Made by a program: the position numbers and the translations under genes
Shown: positions 49,182-57,481 of the stretch, piece by piece
Numbering within the stretch: position 1 is the first letter of the stretch
Layout of the letters: every line of letters begins with the position of its first letter
The notes under the pieces: generated by a model
What the model saw: the letters and a program-made list of their open reading frames with translations, nothing else
The model's database searches: none
Told to the model about the DNA's origin: nothing
Source: GCA-2693325 sp964011675
Lineage (GTDB): Bacteria; Latescibacterota; UBA2968; UBA8231
Direction of reading: 5' to 3'
Length of the DNA: 64,000 nucleotides
Assembly (NCBI GenBank): GCA_964011675.1
Contig: CAXGPR010000008.1
Location: 3,236-67,235 of the forward strand

Positions 49182-50324
49182 CTACGCGTAGTGACGCATT
49201 ATCGCCTCGGCCACGCGATCCACCTGAGCAAAGGTCATATCGGGATACATCGGCAGAGACAGTAGCTGAGAACATACCTGTTCGCAATGAGGAAAATCGC
49301 CTACATTGTAATCCAAAGAAGCAAAGGCGGGAGTTAAGTGTAAGGGATGAGGATACTGTACGCCGGATTGGATCGCCTGTGCGCGCAAATGGGCCGCCAG
49401 ATCAGAGCGATCAGGGACGCATACAACATAGAGATGGTAAACGTGATGGGCATAAGGTGCTTGACTGGGCAGTTGCACGGCCGATACGTCGCCAAGGGCT
49501 TCTATATACCGCGCAGCGATCGCACGCCGGTGCTCGTTCCACTGGTCCAAATAGCGAAGTTTAACGTCTAGGATAGCGCCCTGAATGCCATCCATGCGGT
49601 GATTTCCGCCTACTTCGATGTAGTTAAACTTATCGCCCTTAGCCTGTCCGTGATTGCGCAAGCGGCGCAGGCGCTCTGCTAATACATCATCGTTTGTTGT
49701 AAGTCCGCCCGCATCACCATAAGCACCTAGGTTTTTTCCCGGATAAAAGCTGAAGCAAGCCACGCGCCCGAGCCCGCCAACCGGCTGGCCGCAATAGCGG
49801 GCACCGTGCGCCTGAGCCGCATCTTCAACTATTGCTAGGTCTCTGCAGTTGGCCAAATCAAGAAGAGGCCCCATCTCTACGGGTTGACCGTAGAGATGAA
49901 CGGGGATTATTGCCCGCGTGCGTGCGGTGAGCGCATCCTCAACCCGCTGGGGGTCTATTGTAAAAAATATGGGATCAACGTCGACCAGAACGGGACGGGC
50001 TCCGACTTGATAAATGGCTTCTAACGTCGCCCCAAAGGTCAACGGCGTCGTAATAACTTCGTCCCCTTCTCCGATACCACATCCCTGCAGTGCCAGACGC
50101 AGTGCATCAGTGCCGCTACTCACCCCCACGCAGTGTTTAACTCGGCAATAGTCGGCAAACGCGCGCTCAAAGCGCTCGACCTGCGGACCGAGAATGAAAT
50201 TGCATCCCCCAACCACCTCACGTATTGCACCCTCTATCTCAGCGCTCAGTCGGGCGTGCTGGAGACTCAGGTCATTCATTGGAATTGGCGACTGTTCAAC
50301 ATGCGGAATCGGTATGGCCGTCAT
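49182..50324 (-). CDS. DegT/DnrJ/EryC1/StrS family aminotransferase (nucleotide-sugar type)
   Basis: A 380-residue PLP enzyme closest in look to WecE/FdtB-like sugar aminotransferases. PMNDLSLQHARLSAEIEGAI, CNFILGPQVERFERAFADYC, GVSSGTDALRLALQGCGIG and VEDAAQAHGARY are standard, and the PLP lysine is in ACFSFYPGKNLGAYGDAGG. NHRMDGIQGAILDVKLR and VYHLYVVCVPDR follow. Start ATG at 50324 has GGAG 7 nt upstream and is preferred to the codon at 50357. It should aminate a keto sugar on a nucleotide, though no nucleotide-sugar dehydratase is beside it. Ends at the terminator at 49067-49104. Confidence 0.9.
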   Translation of the reverse strand: MTAIPIPHVEQSPIPMNDLSLQHARLSAEIEGAIREVVGGCNFILGPQVERFERAFADYCRVKHCVGVSSGTDALRLALQGCGIGEGDEVITTPLTFGATLEAIYQVGARPVLVDVDPIFFTIDPQRVEDALTARTRAIIPVHLYGQPVEMGPLLDLANCRDLAIVEDAAQAHGARYCGQPVGGLGRVACFSFYPGKNLGAYGDAGGLTTNDDVLAERLRRLRNHGQAKGDKFNYIEVGGNHRMDGIQGAILDVKLRYLDQWNEHRRAIAARYIEALGDVSAVQLPSQAPYAHHVYHLYVVCVPDRSDLAAHLRAQAIQSGVQYPHPLHLTPAFASLDYNVGDFPHCEQVCSQLLSLPMYPDMTFAQVDRVAEAIMRHYA

Positions 50325-50601
50325 CGAAAGCTCCTCGGTCAAAAAGTAGGCACCCAACGCTGAGCTACTTCACGGAAAAATAATGCAAGCGCACCCCGCG
50401 CATGAGACACCAGCGGATTCAGCAAATACGGTGCCATTAAAAACAACCCATCTCTTTCTACATCTCGTCAATAATTTCCTCTCTCTCAATATATATCGAC
50501 TATTTTCTCTTATGCTCTATGAAAAAATTTCCCTTATATCCCCTTCAAGTCTCCGAGCACACTTTGACCACCCAAGTAGAAAACGCCGCAACAAAGTGCA
50601 C

Positions 50602-50669
50602 AAAAAACCCAGCGAAGAAACTCTGCTCACCGTCTTTCCGAACAACAAGCAGAGTCACTCAACGCTGGG
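50602..50669 (-). terminator. Structured terminator or small RNA element after kptA
   Basis: Two nested inverted repeats: outer CCCAGCG/CGCTGGG (50608-50614 with 50663-50669) and inner ACTCTGCT/AGCAGAGT (50620-50627 with 50648-50655), separated by a 20-nt loop and internal bulges. On the minus strand the outer stem is followed by TTTTTT (50602-50607). It works as an intrinsic terminator for kptA, but its length and bulged structure also allow a small structured RNA. A further stem (CGGCTT/AAGCCG) lies at 50677-50689. The remainder of the 50358-50704 gap shows no gene. Confidence 0.6.
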
Positions 50670-50704
50670 TATCTAACGGCTTAAAGCCGCTCTAAATGTA
50701 AAGC

Positions 50705-51367
50705 TTAACGCGTCACAAAACGCGGTTTTCTCCCGAACGAAGCGGGAGCCGTTTCGCGACCGGATTTCGCCTCATCAACAGCCGAATACCCCCCAATCCC
50801 TAATATTTGGCCAACGCATTCAGGGGGAATTTCTTCCGTTAGGATCACTTCGCCCCGAACAAAGAACGCGATATCTTGTTCATGCGCTTTATCCGCCAAA
50901 ATCTCAACGACCAAGGGCCCAGACTTCTCATGACTGCGCCTGGCGGCCGTCTCCCGGTCAAGCGATAGATGCACGTAATAGCGATCTCCCGATGTGATCC
51001 CCTCCGTTTTGTAGGCACGCGCTGCAGCATGTGTGGTGCCCATATAGAAACGATCGGGAACAGGCGCAATGGGCTCACCGTCCATTTCGATAAAAAAGCT
51101 GTGTCCATACAGTGCGCGGATACCGTATTCATTCACTTCAAAACGGCGCTGCTTAGGATCGTTTGCCAAGGTTTGTACATCGTCTTCCGTGACGTCATCA
51201 TACCGTTCTTGCAATGCCTGTAGCACCTGATCAACGGGCGCATAGCCATACGCATCAATCTCAAGACCAAATTCGTCTGGCTTATGGCGTAGCATGAGCG
51301 ATAAAAGCTTTGAAATCCTACTTCTATTAGCCAATTTTTTTCGTTTTCCTATAGTTTTATGTGACAA
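50705..51367 (-). CDS. kptA: RNA 2'-phosphotransferase Tpt1/KptA
   Basis: A 220-residue enzyme that removes a 2'-phosphate from RNA using NAD+, making ADP-ribose 1''-2'' cyclic phosphate. Conserved blocks: RISKLLSLMLRHKPDEFGLE, YGYAPVDQVLQAL, RRFEVNEYGIRALYGHS (catalytic Arg and His), RFYMGTTHAAARAYKTEGI and RYYVHLSLDRETAARRS. Eukaryotes use it in tRNA splicing; in bacteria the target is usually unclear and intron ligation of the yeast type is not expected. Start TTG at 51367; a later TTG (codon 12) has an AGGA before it. A possible promoter (TTGACT, 19-bp gap, TATTAC) overlaps the first start, which favours the later one. It lies after ftsZ on the same strand. Confidence 0.9.
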   Translation of the reverse strand: MSHKTIGKRKKLANRSRISKLLSLMLRHKPDEFGLEIDAYGYAPVDQVLQALQERYDDVTEDDVQTLANDPKQRRFEVNEYGIRALYGHSFFIEMDGEPIAPVPDRFYMGTTHAAARAYKTEGITSGDRYYVHLSLDRETAARRSHEKSGPLVVEILADKAHEQDIAFFVRGEVILTEEIPPECVGQILGIGGYSAVDEAKSGRETAPASFGRKPRFVTR

Positions 51368-51472
51368 AGTAATACTTATTAGGGCACACCTTCAGTCAAT
51401 ACAACACCTACAAGGGAACCATTAAGAGCCCACTCATTCTTTATCGAAGAGAGCTAGGTGACAGGGCCTTTC

Positions 51473-51485
51473 ATAGACAGTCTAT
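51473..51485. promoter_or_regulatory. Short palindrome between ftsZ and kptA
   Basis: ATAGACAGTCTAT, a perfect 13-bp palindrome (6-bp arms around one base) in the 180-bp gap between the ftsZ stop and the kptA start. It could be an operator or half of a weak hairpin; there is no T-run beside it. Confidence 0.2.
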
Positions 51486-51547
51486 AGCCTCATCTTCGCT
51501 CCGTAAATATACTTTATCACTTGCCCTGCGCAATTACTCCTAAAGAT

Positions 51548-52717
51548 TTACCCCATTCTCCGCCGCAGAAAAGTCGGTATGTCTAAATTCTCATCATTTC
51601 CGCCGGCTCCCTCGTTGACCTCCCCAGCAGCCGTGCGACGCCGCGTGTGAGCCGGCACATCGAGATTTCCTATTCTGCGAACACCGGGCGCTTCATCCTC
51701 GACCGGTTCAGCGGTTTGGTTCTCGCGCTGTGCTGTGGGAACAGCCAAGCGGCTTTCGCTGCTGAGATTAAATCCGGTAGCAATAACCGTAACACTAATT
51801 TCATCTAACATCTGATCGTCTTTTACAGTGCCGAAGATAATGTTTGCTTCTTGGCCGGCGGCCTCGTGAATCAGCGACATCGCTTCGTTCACCTCAAAGA
51901 GCGTCAAATTTGAATCAGCAGCAATATTGATCAGGACCCCCTTCGCACCGTGGATCGACACATCTTCCAAGAGCGGACTCTGAATCGCTTTACGCGCGGC
52001 TTCAACCGCGCGGTTTTCTCCTTTGTGCGTTCCAACGCCCATGATCGCATCTCCGCCCTGCGATATGATGGTCTTCACGTCGTTAAAGTCGAGATTGATC
52101 ATGCCGGGTATGGTAATCAGATCGGCGATGCCGCGCGTTGCCTGCATGAGAACCTCATCTGCCTGAAAAAAGGCTTGATCGAGCGTCGTATCGCGATCGC
52201 AGATACTCAACAACCGCTGGTTCTTTATCGTGATGAGCGTGTCGACTCGCTCCTGTAATTCACCCAAACCCGTATGCGCATTGCGCATGCGGGGAAACCC
52301 TTCCATGACAAAGGGTTCCGTGACGATACCCACCGCCAGAGATCCCTGATCTCTACAAATTTCAGCAACTACGGGCGCAGCACCCGTGCCGGTTCCACCT
52401 CCCATACCAGCCGTAATAAATACCAAGTCAGCATCGGCAAGACGCTCTGCCACTTTCTCGCGATCTTCTTCAATAGCCTGCCGACCAATCTGTGGATCAG
52501 CACCGGCGCCCAGCCCACGCGTCACACCGTCACCAATGCAAATACAGGCGTCAGCAGAAGATGTTTCCAACACCTGCGCATCCGTGTTAATCGCAATAAA
52601 TTCAACGCCGTTCATGCCGGATTGAATCATGCGATTAATGGCATTGCCGCCAGCTCCCCCCACACCGACAACTTTAATACGTGCTTTACGCTCATCCTCA
52701 ATGATTCTAAAGTTCAT
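51548..52717 (-). CDS. ftsZ: Cell division GTPase FtsZ
   Basis: A 389-residue FtsZ. KVVGVGGAGGNAINRMI is the first nucleotide motif, AGMGGGTGTGAAPVVA the tubulin signature, and DFNDVKTIISQGG the T7 loop region with catalytic Asp. The conserved C-terminal peptide NLDIPTFLRRRMG, which binds FtsA, ends the protein after a linker rich in E and P. The ATG at 52717 has AGGA 9 nt upstream and is preferred to the TTG two codons earlier. Last gene of the dcw cluster; polymerises at midcell to form the division ring. Length is usual for the family. Confidence 0.97.
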   Translation of the reverse strand: MNFRIIEDERKARIKVVGVGGAGGNAINRMIQSGMNGVEFIAINTDAQVLETSSADACICIGDGVTRGLGAGADPQIGRQAIEEDREKVAERLADADLVFITAGMGGGTGTGAAPVVAEICRDQGSLAVGIVTEPFVMEGFPRMRNAHTGLGELQERVDTLITIKNQRLLSICDRDTTLDQAFFQADEVLMQATRGIADLITIPGMINLDFNDVKTIISQGGDAIMGVGTHKGENRAVEAARKAIQSPLLEDVSIHGAKGVLINIAADSNLTLFEVNEAMSLIHEAAGQEANIIFGTVKDDQMLDEISVTVIATGFNLSSESRLAVPTAQRENQTAEPVEDEAPGVRRIGNLDVPAHTRRRTAAGEVNEGAGGNDENLDIPTFLRRRMG

Positions 52718-52763
52718 AGTCAACTTTCCTCTCTGGTTGATGTACAGGCAACTTGCGCTCCAC

Positions 52764-54008
52764 CTATACCCATGTTTGAAACCATTCTTTCATACGTCCA
52801 AAAACTGCTTCGAAACCAGCCCCATCAAGATTCTCTCCGCGCGGCCATTGCCCCTCCTCACGATCGCTGCGATCACCGGCCAATCGCGCCAATCCTACAG
52901 CGGTCGCATATCCTGGGTTATCCATTCCATCGATCATGCCAACAACGCCACTGGGCGTACCTACCCTGACGGGAATCTCGAATACGCGTTCTGCCAACTC
53001 GGCCGCTCCATCTACCAATGCCCCCCCACCCGTCAGCACAATCCCCGCGCCTAAATTGTGCCGGTTGGCACCCAGGCTGTCCCGAACTAGGATAAATATT
53101 TCCTCCATCCGCGCCTCGACAATATCTGCTAAGAGGCGACGGGAGACCTGCGTTGCAGGTCGGCCAGAAACGCCGGGTACCTGAACCGTTTCGTCTTCGC
53201 CAACAGATTCGAGCGAAACGGTTCCACGCGTGCACTTCAAAGTTTCGGCAATGGGCCACCCCGTGCGTAAACCGATAGCTACGTCACTAGTCACATTTTG
53301 GCCCCCAAGTCCAATAACCCCCGTATAGCGCAAGCTACCGCGCGAAAATACGGCCATATCTGTTGTCCCCCCACCGATATCAACCAGACACACACCCATT
53401 TGCCGCTCGTCACTGTCAAGCACGGCCGCACTAGAAGCTAAAGGTTCCAATGCAATATCGCGGACCGCTAATCCCGCCCTGTGGATACTGCGACAGATGT
53501 TCTGGGCCGCGGTAACCGCACCTGAAACAACGTGCACCTGCACTTCCAGCCGCACACCGAGCATTCCAACTGGATCGGCAATATCTCGACGTCCATCGAT
53601 GATAAACTCCTGCGGCAATACGTGAAGAACCTCCCGGTCGATAGGCGTCTTAACAGCGCCGGCCGATTCAAGCACCCTCTGGCGATCCTCTTCTGTGATG
53701 CGCCCATCGGATCCGGCCACCGCAACGACTCCAGAGCTGTCTTGACTGGTTACGTGCTCTCCCGCAATCCCCACAAAGACTTCTCTCACTTCCGTACCAG
53801 CCATGAGCTCAGCTTGGCGAACCGCTTTTTCGACCGACTGCACCGTCTTCTCGACATCGGTTATCACTCCGCGACGCAGCCCCTGCGAAGCACAACTGGC
53901 AAACCCGAGGATACGCGGCATCTTGTTAGGTATAATCTCGGAGATCACCGTGCTTATTTTAGTTGTTCCCAGGTCTAATCCGACGACGCATCTACTCTCC
54001 GCGCTCAT
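52764..54008 (-). CDS. ftsA: Cell division protein FtsA
   Basis: A 414-residue actin-fold protein that tethers FtsZ to the membrane. VVGLDLGTTKISTVI is the phosphate 1 loop; VDIGGGTTDMAVFSRGSLRY the phosphate 2 motif; GIVLTGGGALVDGAAEL the adenosine motif. The SHS2-type 1C insertion is present (about residues 85-165). A C-terminal helix FGRMKEWFQTWV supplies the amphipathic membrane anchor. Its ATG overlaps the ftsQ stop (ATGA), so expression is coupled. Confidence 0.96.
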   Translation of the reverse strand: MSAESRCVVGLDLGTTKISTVISEIIPNKMPRILGFASCASQGLRRGVITDVEKTVQSVEKAVRQAELMAGTEVREVFVGIAGEHVTSQDSSGVVAVAGSDGRITEEDRQRVLESAGAVKTPIDREVLHVLPQEFIIDGRRDIADPVGMLGVRLEVQVHVVSGAVTAAQNICRSIHRAGLAVRDIALEPLASSAAVLDSDERQMGVCLVDIGGGTTDMAVFSRGSLRYTGVIGLGGQNVTSDVAIGLRTGWPIAETLKCTRGTVSLESVGEDETVQVPGVSGRPATQVSRRLLADIVEARMEEIFILVRDSLGANRHNLGAGIVLTGGGALVDGAAELAERVFEIPVRVGTPSGVVGMIDGMDNPGYATAVGLARLAGDRSDREEGQWPRGENLDGAGFEAVFGRMKEWFQTWV

Positions 54009-54853
54009 CCCGTCCCTTTCTCTTTTCCTCCCACTACGAGCTGACCGCTGTAGCGCAGATCGATATAAGCGGGGTTGGAATACTCGCGATAAATTCTCGG
54101 CATCATGCGCTTGAGCTCTCGCAAACGCTCGTCTACCCGATCAAAAGGCAGACGTACCTCCAACCCGTCTCCAGCTAATCGGAGAGCAATCCCTTCATCG
54201 CTGAGTGCTTCTAATTGAGAAATGCCCATACAAAACTCTGGATCGACACTTGTCGCCTGCTTCCACCAAGTGAGCACATTGCCTAGTACTCCCGCAGTAT
54301 CTACTAAGGCCATGCCAGCATAGAGCGAATCCGCAATGGGCGTGAGTCCTGAAATAACGGGTAAATCTACTTCTGTGAGCGTTTCGTTGGCCAAACGATT
54401 AGCAGGTAGAAGAATGCCTTCGTCATCGATTCCATAGGTCTGATCCAACACCACCCATGCAAAGCGCTGACGCTCAACTAACTCTACGACAAGTCGATCC
54501 GGTGGCTTGCGCATGACCACTGCGCGCCGCACCCACGGCTCTGCTTCCAAACGATTGGCAACAGCGCGTAAATCAACCTCCAGCACGTTATCTCCTATCT
54601 CCAATCCGGTAGCCGCAAGTACATCTTCCCCCGTGAGCAATCGCAAACCATTGACTTCAATTGCGACGAGCTCAAACTGCGCTGCATATGCCTTCGAATG
54701 GCGCCACTCCCATATTCCCCAGACCAGCGATATCAATCCTACTAGGGGCAGCAGCAACACCAGTCTCTTCAGGCGGAGTCCCTCTCGCCGTGATAAGGCA
54801 GCAGCTTTTTTACCCGACTTCGACTTGACACGGGCCACATTTCGACCTCTCAC
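54005..54853 (-). CDS. ftsQ: Cell division protein FtsQ/DivIB
   Basis: A 282-residue single-pass membrane protein. A basic N-terminus (RVKSKSGKKAAALSRREGLR) leads to the helix LVLLLPLVGLISLVWGIW. FELVAIEVNGLRLLTGEDVL is the POTRA domain start, followed by EPWVRRAVVMRKPPDRLVVE, a strongly conserved FtsQ block. YIDLRYSGQLVVGG ends the beta domain. It connects FtsL/FtsB in the divisome. ATGA overlap with both murC (upstream) and ftsA (downstream). Confidence 0.92.
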   Translation of the reverse strand: MRGRNVARVKSKSGKKAAALSRREGLRLKRLVLLLPLVGLISLVWGIWEWRHSKAYAAQFELVAIEVNGLRLLTGEDVLAATGLEIGDNVLEVDLRAVANRLEAEPWVRRAVVMRKPPDRLVVELVERQRFAWVVLDQTYGIDDEGILLPANRLANETLTEVDLPVISGLTPIADSLYAGMALVDTAGVLGNVLTWWKQATSVDPEFCMGISQLEALSDEGIALRLAGDGLEVRLPFDRVDERLRELKRMMPRIYREYSNPAYIDLRYSGQLVVGGKEKGTG

Positions 54854-56229
54854 CGCAGGTCTCCGCTAAGAAATTCGACGAGATCTTCTGACACCTCACC
54901 GATGTTACCTGCCCCCATGATCAACACCGTATCCCCGCTTTTACACAGCGCTGATACGTGGGACACGAGATCGCTACAGCTGGCTATGTAGTCCACTTTT
55001 TCATATCCCAACTGCTGGAGCTCAATGGCAATTAGTCGACCATCGATGCCCTGAATGGGCTCCTCTCTTGCCGGATATACATCCGTTAAAACAACGTGAT
55101 CTGCACGGGCTAATTCGCGAGCAAAAGCCGCTTTAAAATCGCGCGTCCTCGTGTATAGATGCGGTTGGAAAACGGCTAATATACGCCGCTCGCTAACGCG
55201 CGCTGCCTGCAGAGCAGCCGCAACTTCACTAGGATGATGCGCATAGTCATCAACCACCCGAATCCCATTGACTTCACCCTTAATTTCAAAGCGTCGATCT
55301 ACGCTTTTGAATCCGGCCAATGCAGCCGCACAGCATGCTTTATCTACACCCAGATGATGCGCGACCGAAGCGGCACCCGCTGCATTGCGCGCGTTGTGTA
55401 ATCCGGGAATCCCGATCTCAAATTCCGCCCAATGTGCGCCTCTATACGATAACCTAAAGTGGCTGCTTTCCGGTCGTTGGCATAAGTCCGTAATCCGATA
55501 GTCACATTCTGCGCCAAGACCAAAACTCAGATAGTTTCGACTTAGAAAGCCAACAACTCCGCCTCCGACCAAATCATCCCCCCCCACAAATGCTGTTCCC
55601 ACGGGTGGCAGACGATGTAAAAACTCGACAAAGGCCTCTTCTACTTCTCTCAGACCGCCGTAGTAATCGAGGTGCTCAGCCTCAACGCACGTAACGAGAG
55701 CCACCTCAGGATCAAGCTGGTGAAAAGAACGGGCAAACTCATCTGCTTCTACAACGAACCATTCCCCCAACCCTACAGCGGCGTGGGCCCGACCACCGAT
55801 CTCACCCCCAACCAAGAAGTCCGGATCCCAGCCAGCACGGCATAATATGTCCGTCACCATTGATGCTGTAGTCGTCTTACCGTGAGTTCCAGCAATGGCA
55901 ATAGTACGCCGTGATCGACTCAATTCGCCAAGTACTTCGGCACGACTAGCGCAGCGGATCCCGCGCGCCTCAGCTTCAAGACGCTCGACGTTGCTGTCCG
56001 GTATTGCAGCAGAATAGATTAATAGATCCGAATCTCCCACCTGTGTAGCGCAGTGCCCTTTCCCGATAGGAAAACCCTCTCGAGCCAATTCACTAACGGT
56101 AGAAGATGACGCCAAGTCTGACCCCGTCACGCACATCCCCTGCGCCTTCAAGAGGCGAGCCAAAGCAGCCATACCCGCCCCTCCAATGCCAACCATATGG
56201 GCCCATTTATAGCGATTGACGATGTCCAT
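54850..56229 (-). CDS. murC: UDP-N-acetylmuramate--L-alanine ligase MurC
   Basis: A 459-residue Mur ligase joining L-alanine to UDP-MurNAc. MVGIGGAGMAALARLL is the N-terminal UDP-binding motif, AIAGTHGKTTTASMVT the ATP loop, CVEAEHLDYYGGL the carbamylated-lysine/His region and VVDDYAHHPSEVAAAL the DYAHHPTE catalytic motif. Complete; length as in E. coli. It begins directly on the ftsW stop (TAATG), so the usual murG gene between ftsW and murC is absent, and its stop overlaps ftsQ (ATGA), so murB and ddl are absent here too. Confidence 0.96.
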   Translation of the reverse strand: MDIVNRYKWAHMVGIGGAGMAALARLLKAQGMCVTGSDLASSSTVSELAREGFPIGKGHCATQVGDSDLLIYSAAIPDSNVERLEAEARGIRCASRAEVLGELSRSRRTIAIAGTHGKTTTASMVTDILCRAGWDPDFLVGGEIGGRAHAAVGLGEWFVVEADEFARSFHQLDPEVALVTCVEAEHLDYYGGLREVEEAFVEFLHRLPPVGTAFVGGDDLVGGGVVGFLSRNYLSFGLGAECDYRITDLCQRPESSHFRLSYRGAHWAEFEIGIPGLHNARNAAGAASVAHHLGVDKACCAAALAGFKSVDRRFEIKGEVNGIRVVDDYAHHPSEVAAALQAARVSERRILAVFQPHLYTRTRDFKAAFARELARADHVVLTDVYPAREEPIQGIDGRLIAIELQQLGYEKVDYIASCSDLVSHVSALCKSGDTVLIMGAGNIGEVSEDLVEFLSGDLR

Positions 56230-57344
56230 TATCGGGCCCTATGGGTAGAATGCATAGCAGCATGACGAGCTACGCATAGTAAGATCCCAACACCCGCCAT
56301 GTTCAAGAGTAAGGAAGAGCCACCATAGCTAAGAAAAGGTAGCGGCAATCCCGTCGTAGGTAGCAGACCCGTTACCACGCCCATATTAAGCATTGCGTAA
56401 ATGGAAATCATGGACGTCATGCCTGTAGCAAGTAGAAAACCGTGACTGCTAACGGAGTTCCGCGCAATCTTCAACCCCAAAACAGCGAAAGCAACAAAAA
56501 GCCCCACGACGCTTATTGTGCCAACCAAACCCATTTCTTCTCCCACAAAGGCGAAAACAAAATCAGTATGGGGCTCAGGCAAATACTGAAGCTTCTGCAT
56601 GCTGTTGCCCAACCCAACTCCAAACACTTGGCCGTTGCCCATTCCAATAAGTGATTGAGTAATCTGATAATTTCCGGCATCTTCTCCATTGCCTTCTAAA
56701 AAGTTGGTGAGACGGGCCAGTTGATAGGGTGAGGTCAAAAGGGAGACGACAATGCCTATGGTTCCCACTAGGAGCACGGCACCCAGTTGACCGGGCTCAA
56801 CGCCTCCTACCCACAGAAGAACGAGCGCAATACAGCCAATAGCGATTGCCGTTCCCAAGTCGGGCTGCGCCGCGATGAGCGTAAGCACCAGACCAACTAC
56901 TACGAGCCGAGGCAGAAGGCCTCGTTTGAACTCGCGCAGATCTTCTTCCTTTCGCACTAGCACGTCGGCCAAATAGATGACTAACGCCAACTTTGCAAAC
57001 TCGGATGGCTGAAACGCAAAACTGGCTAAGGAATTGGGCAAGTAGAGCCAGCGATCGGCAGGGCCCGCACCAATAAAGAGCACGAGGACCAGAAGGAATA
57101 TGGCCCAGAGCATGATGACCCGAGAGAATCGAGCAAACCAATCGAGAGGAACGCGCGAGACCACAAACATCACAAACAAACCCAGTACTGCACGGGCCAA
57201 TTGCCGTTTGAGGAAGAAACTGCTATCGTCATACCGTACGCGAGCGAGCTCTGAACTGGCGCTATAAATCATGACCAGTCCTAGCCCAATCAGCAGTAGG
57301 CAGACCAATAACAAATGAGTACCAGCGCGCTGGACGACATACAT
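56229..57344 (-). CDS. ftsW: Lipid II glycan polymerase FtsW (SEDS family)
   Basis: A 371-residue, ten-helix membrane protein. MIYSASSELARVRYDDSSFF, PADRWLYLPNSLASFAFQPS, and EFAKLALVIYLADVL hold the SEDS conserved residues. LIAAQPDLGTAI, and LPEPHTDFVFAFVGEEMGLV, where the catalytic Asp sits, are intact; LPFLSYGGSSLLLNMAGVGI is the C-terminal signature. It polymerises septal peptidoglycan with FtsI. ATG at 57344; the same frame continues open for 41 codons upstream without a start codon other than ATT, see the 57345-57481 entry. Coupled to murC by TAATG. Confidence 0.95.
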   Translation of the reverse strand: MYVVQRAGTHLLLVCLLLIGLGLVMIYSASSELARVRYDDSSFFLKRQLARAVLGLFVMFVVSRVPLDWFARFSRVIMLWAIFLLVLVLFIGAGPADRWLYLPNSLASFAFQPSEFAKLALVIYLADVLVRKEEDLREFKRGLLPRLVVVGLVLTLIAAQPDLGTAIAIGCIALVLLWVGGVEPGQLGAVLLVGTIGIVVSLLTSPYQLARLTNFLEGNGEDAGNYQITQSLIGMGNGQVFGVGLGNSMQKLQYLPEPHTDFVFAFVGEEMGLVGTISVVGLFVAFAVLGLKIARNSVSSHGFLLATGMTSMISIYAMLNMGVVTGLLPTTGLPLPFLSYGGSSLLLNMAGVGILLCVARHAAMHSTHRAR

Positions 57345-57481
57345 GAAGCGGCTTCTCCGCGCCTCGAACGGGGAAACCCAAGCTGCGAGTCCGGGGGATG
57401 GACCACGGCCCAGTAGTGAATCAAAACGAAGGAGACCATCCAGTGGGAGAGGATGGTAAATAGCCGAGATTTAGGAGTTTC
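57345..57481 (-). other. Gap where mraY and murD would be, possibly a deletion scar
   Basis: Between murF and ftsW there are only 137 bp, where most dcw clusters carry mraY and murD (over 2 kb). The ftsW frame stays open through it for 41 codons, reading IYHPLPLDGLLRFDSLLGR and GLAAWVSPFEARRSRF. The YH..LPL beginning faintly resembles the N-terminus of MraY (YHLLYPL) and may be a relic, but the similarity is too short to decide. No promoter or terminator was recognised in it. Confidence 0.3.

Noticed and set aside
52274..52969. 231-residue plus-strand frame across ftsZ and ftsA
   Set aside because: Antisense to two confidently identified genes, no ribosome site or domain.
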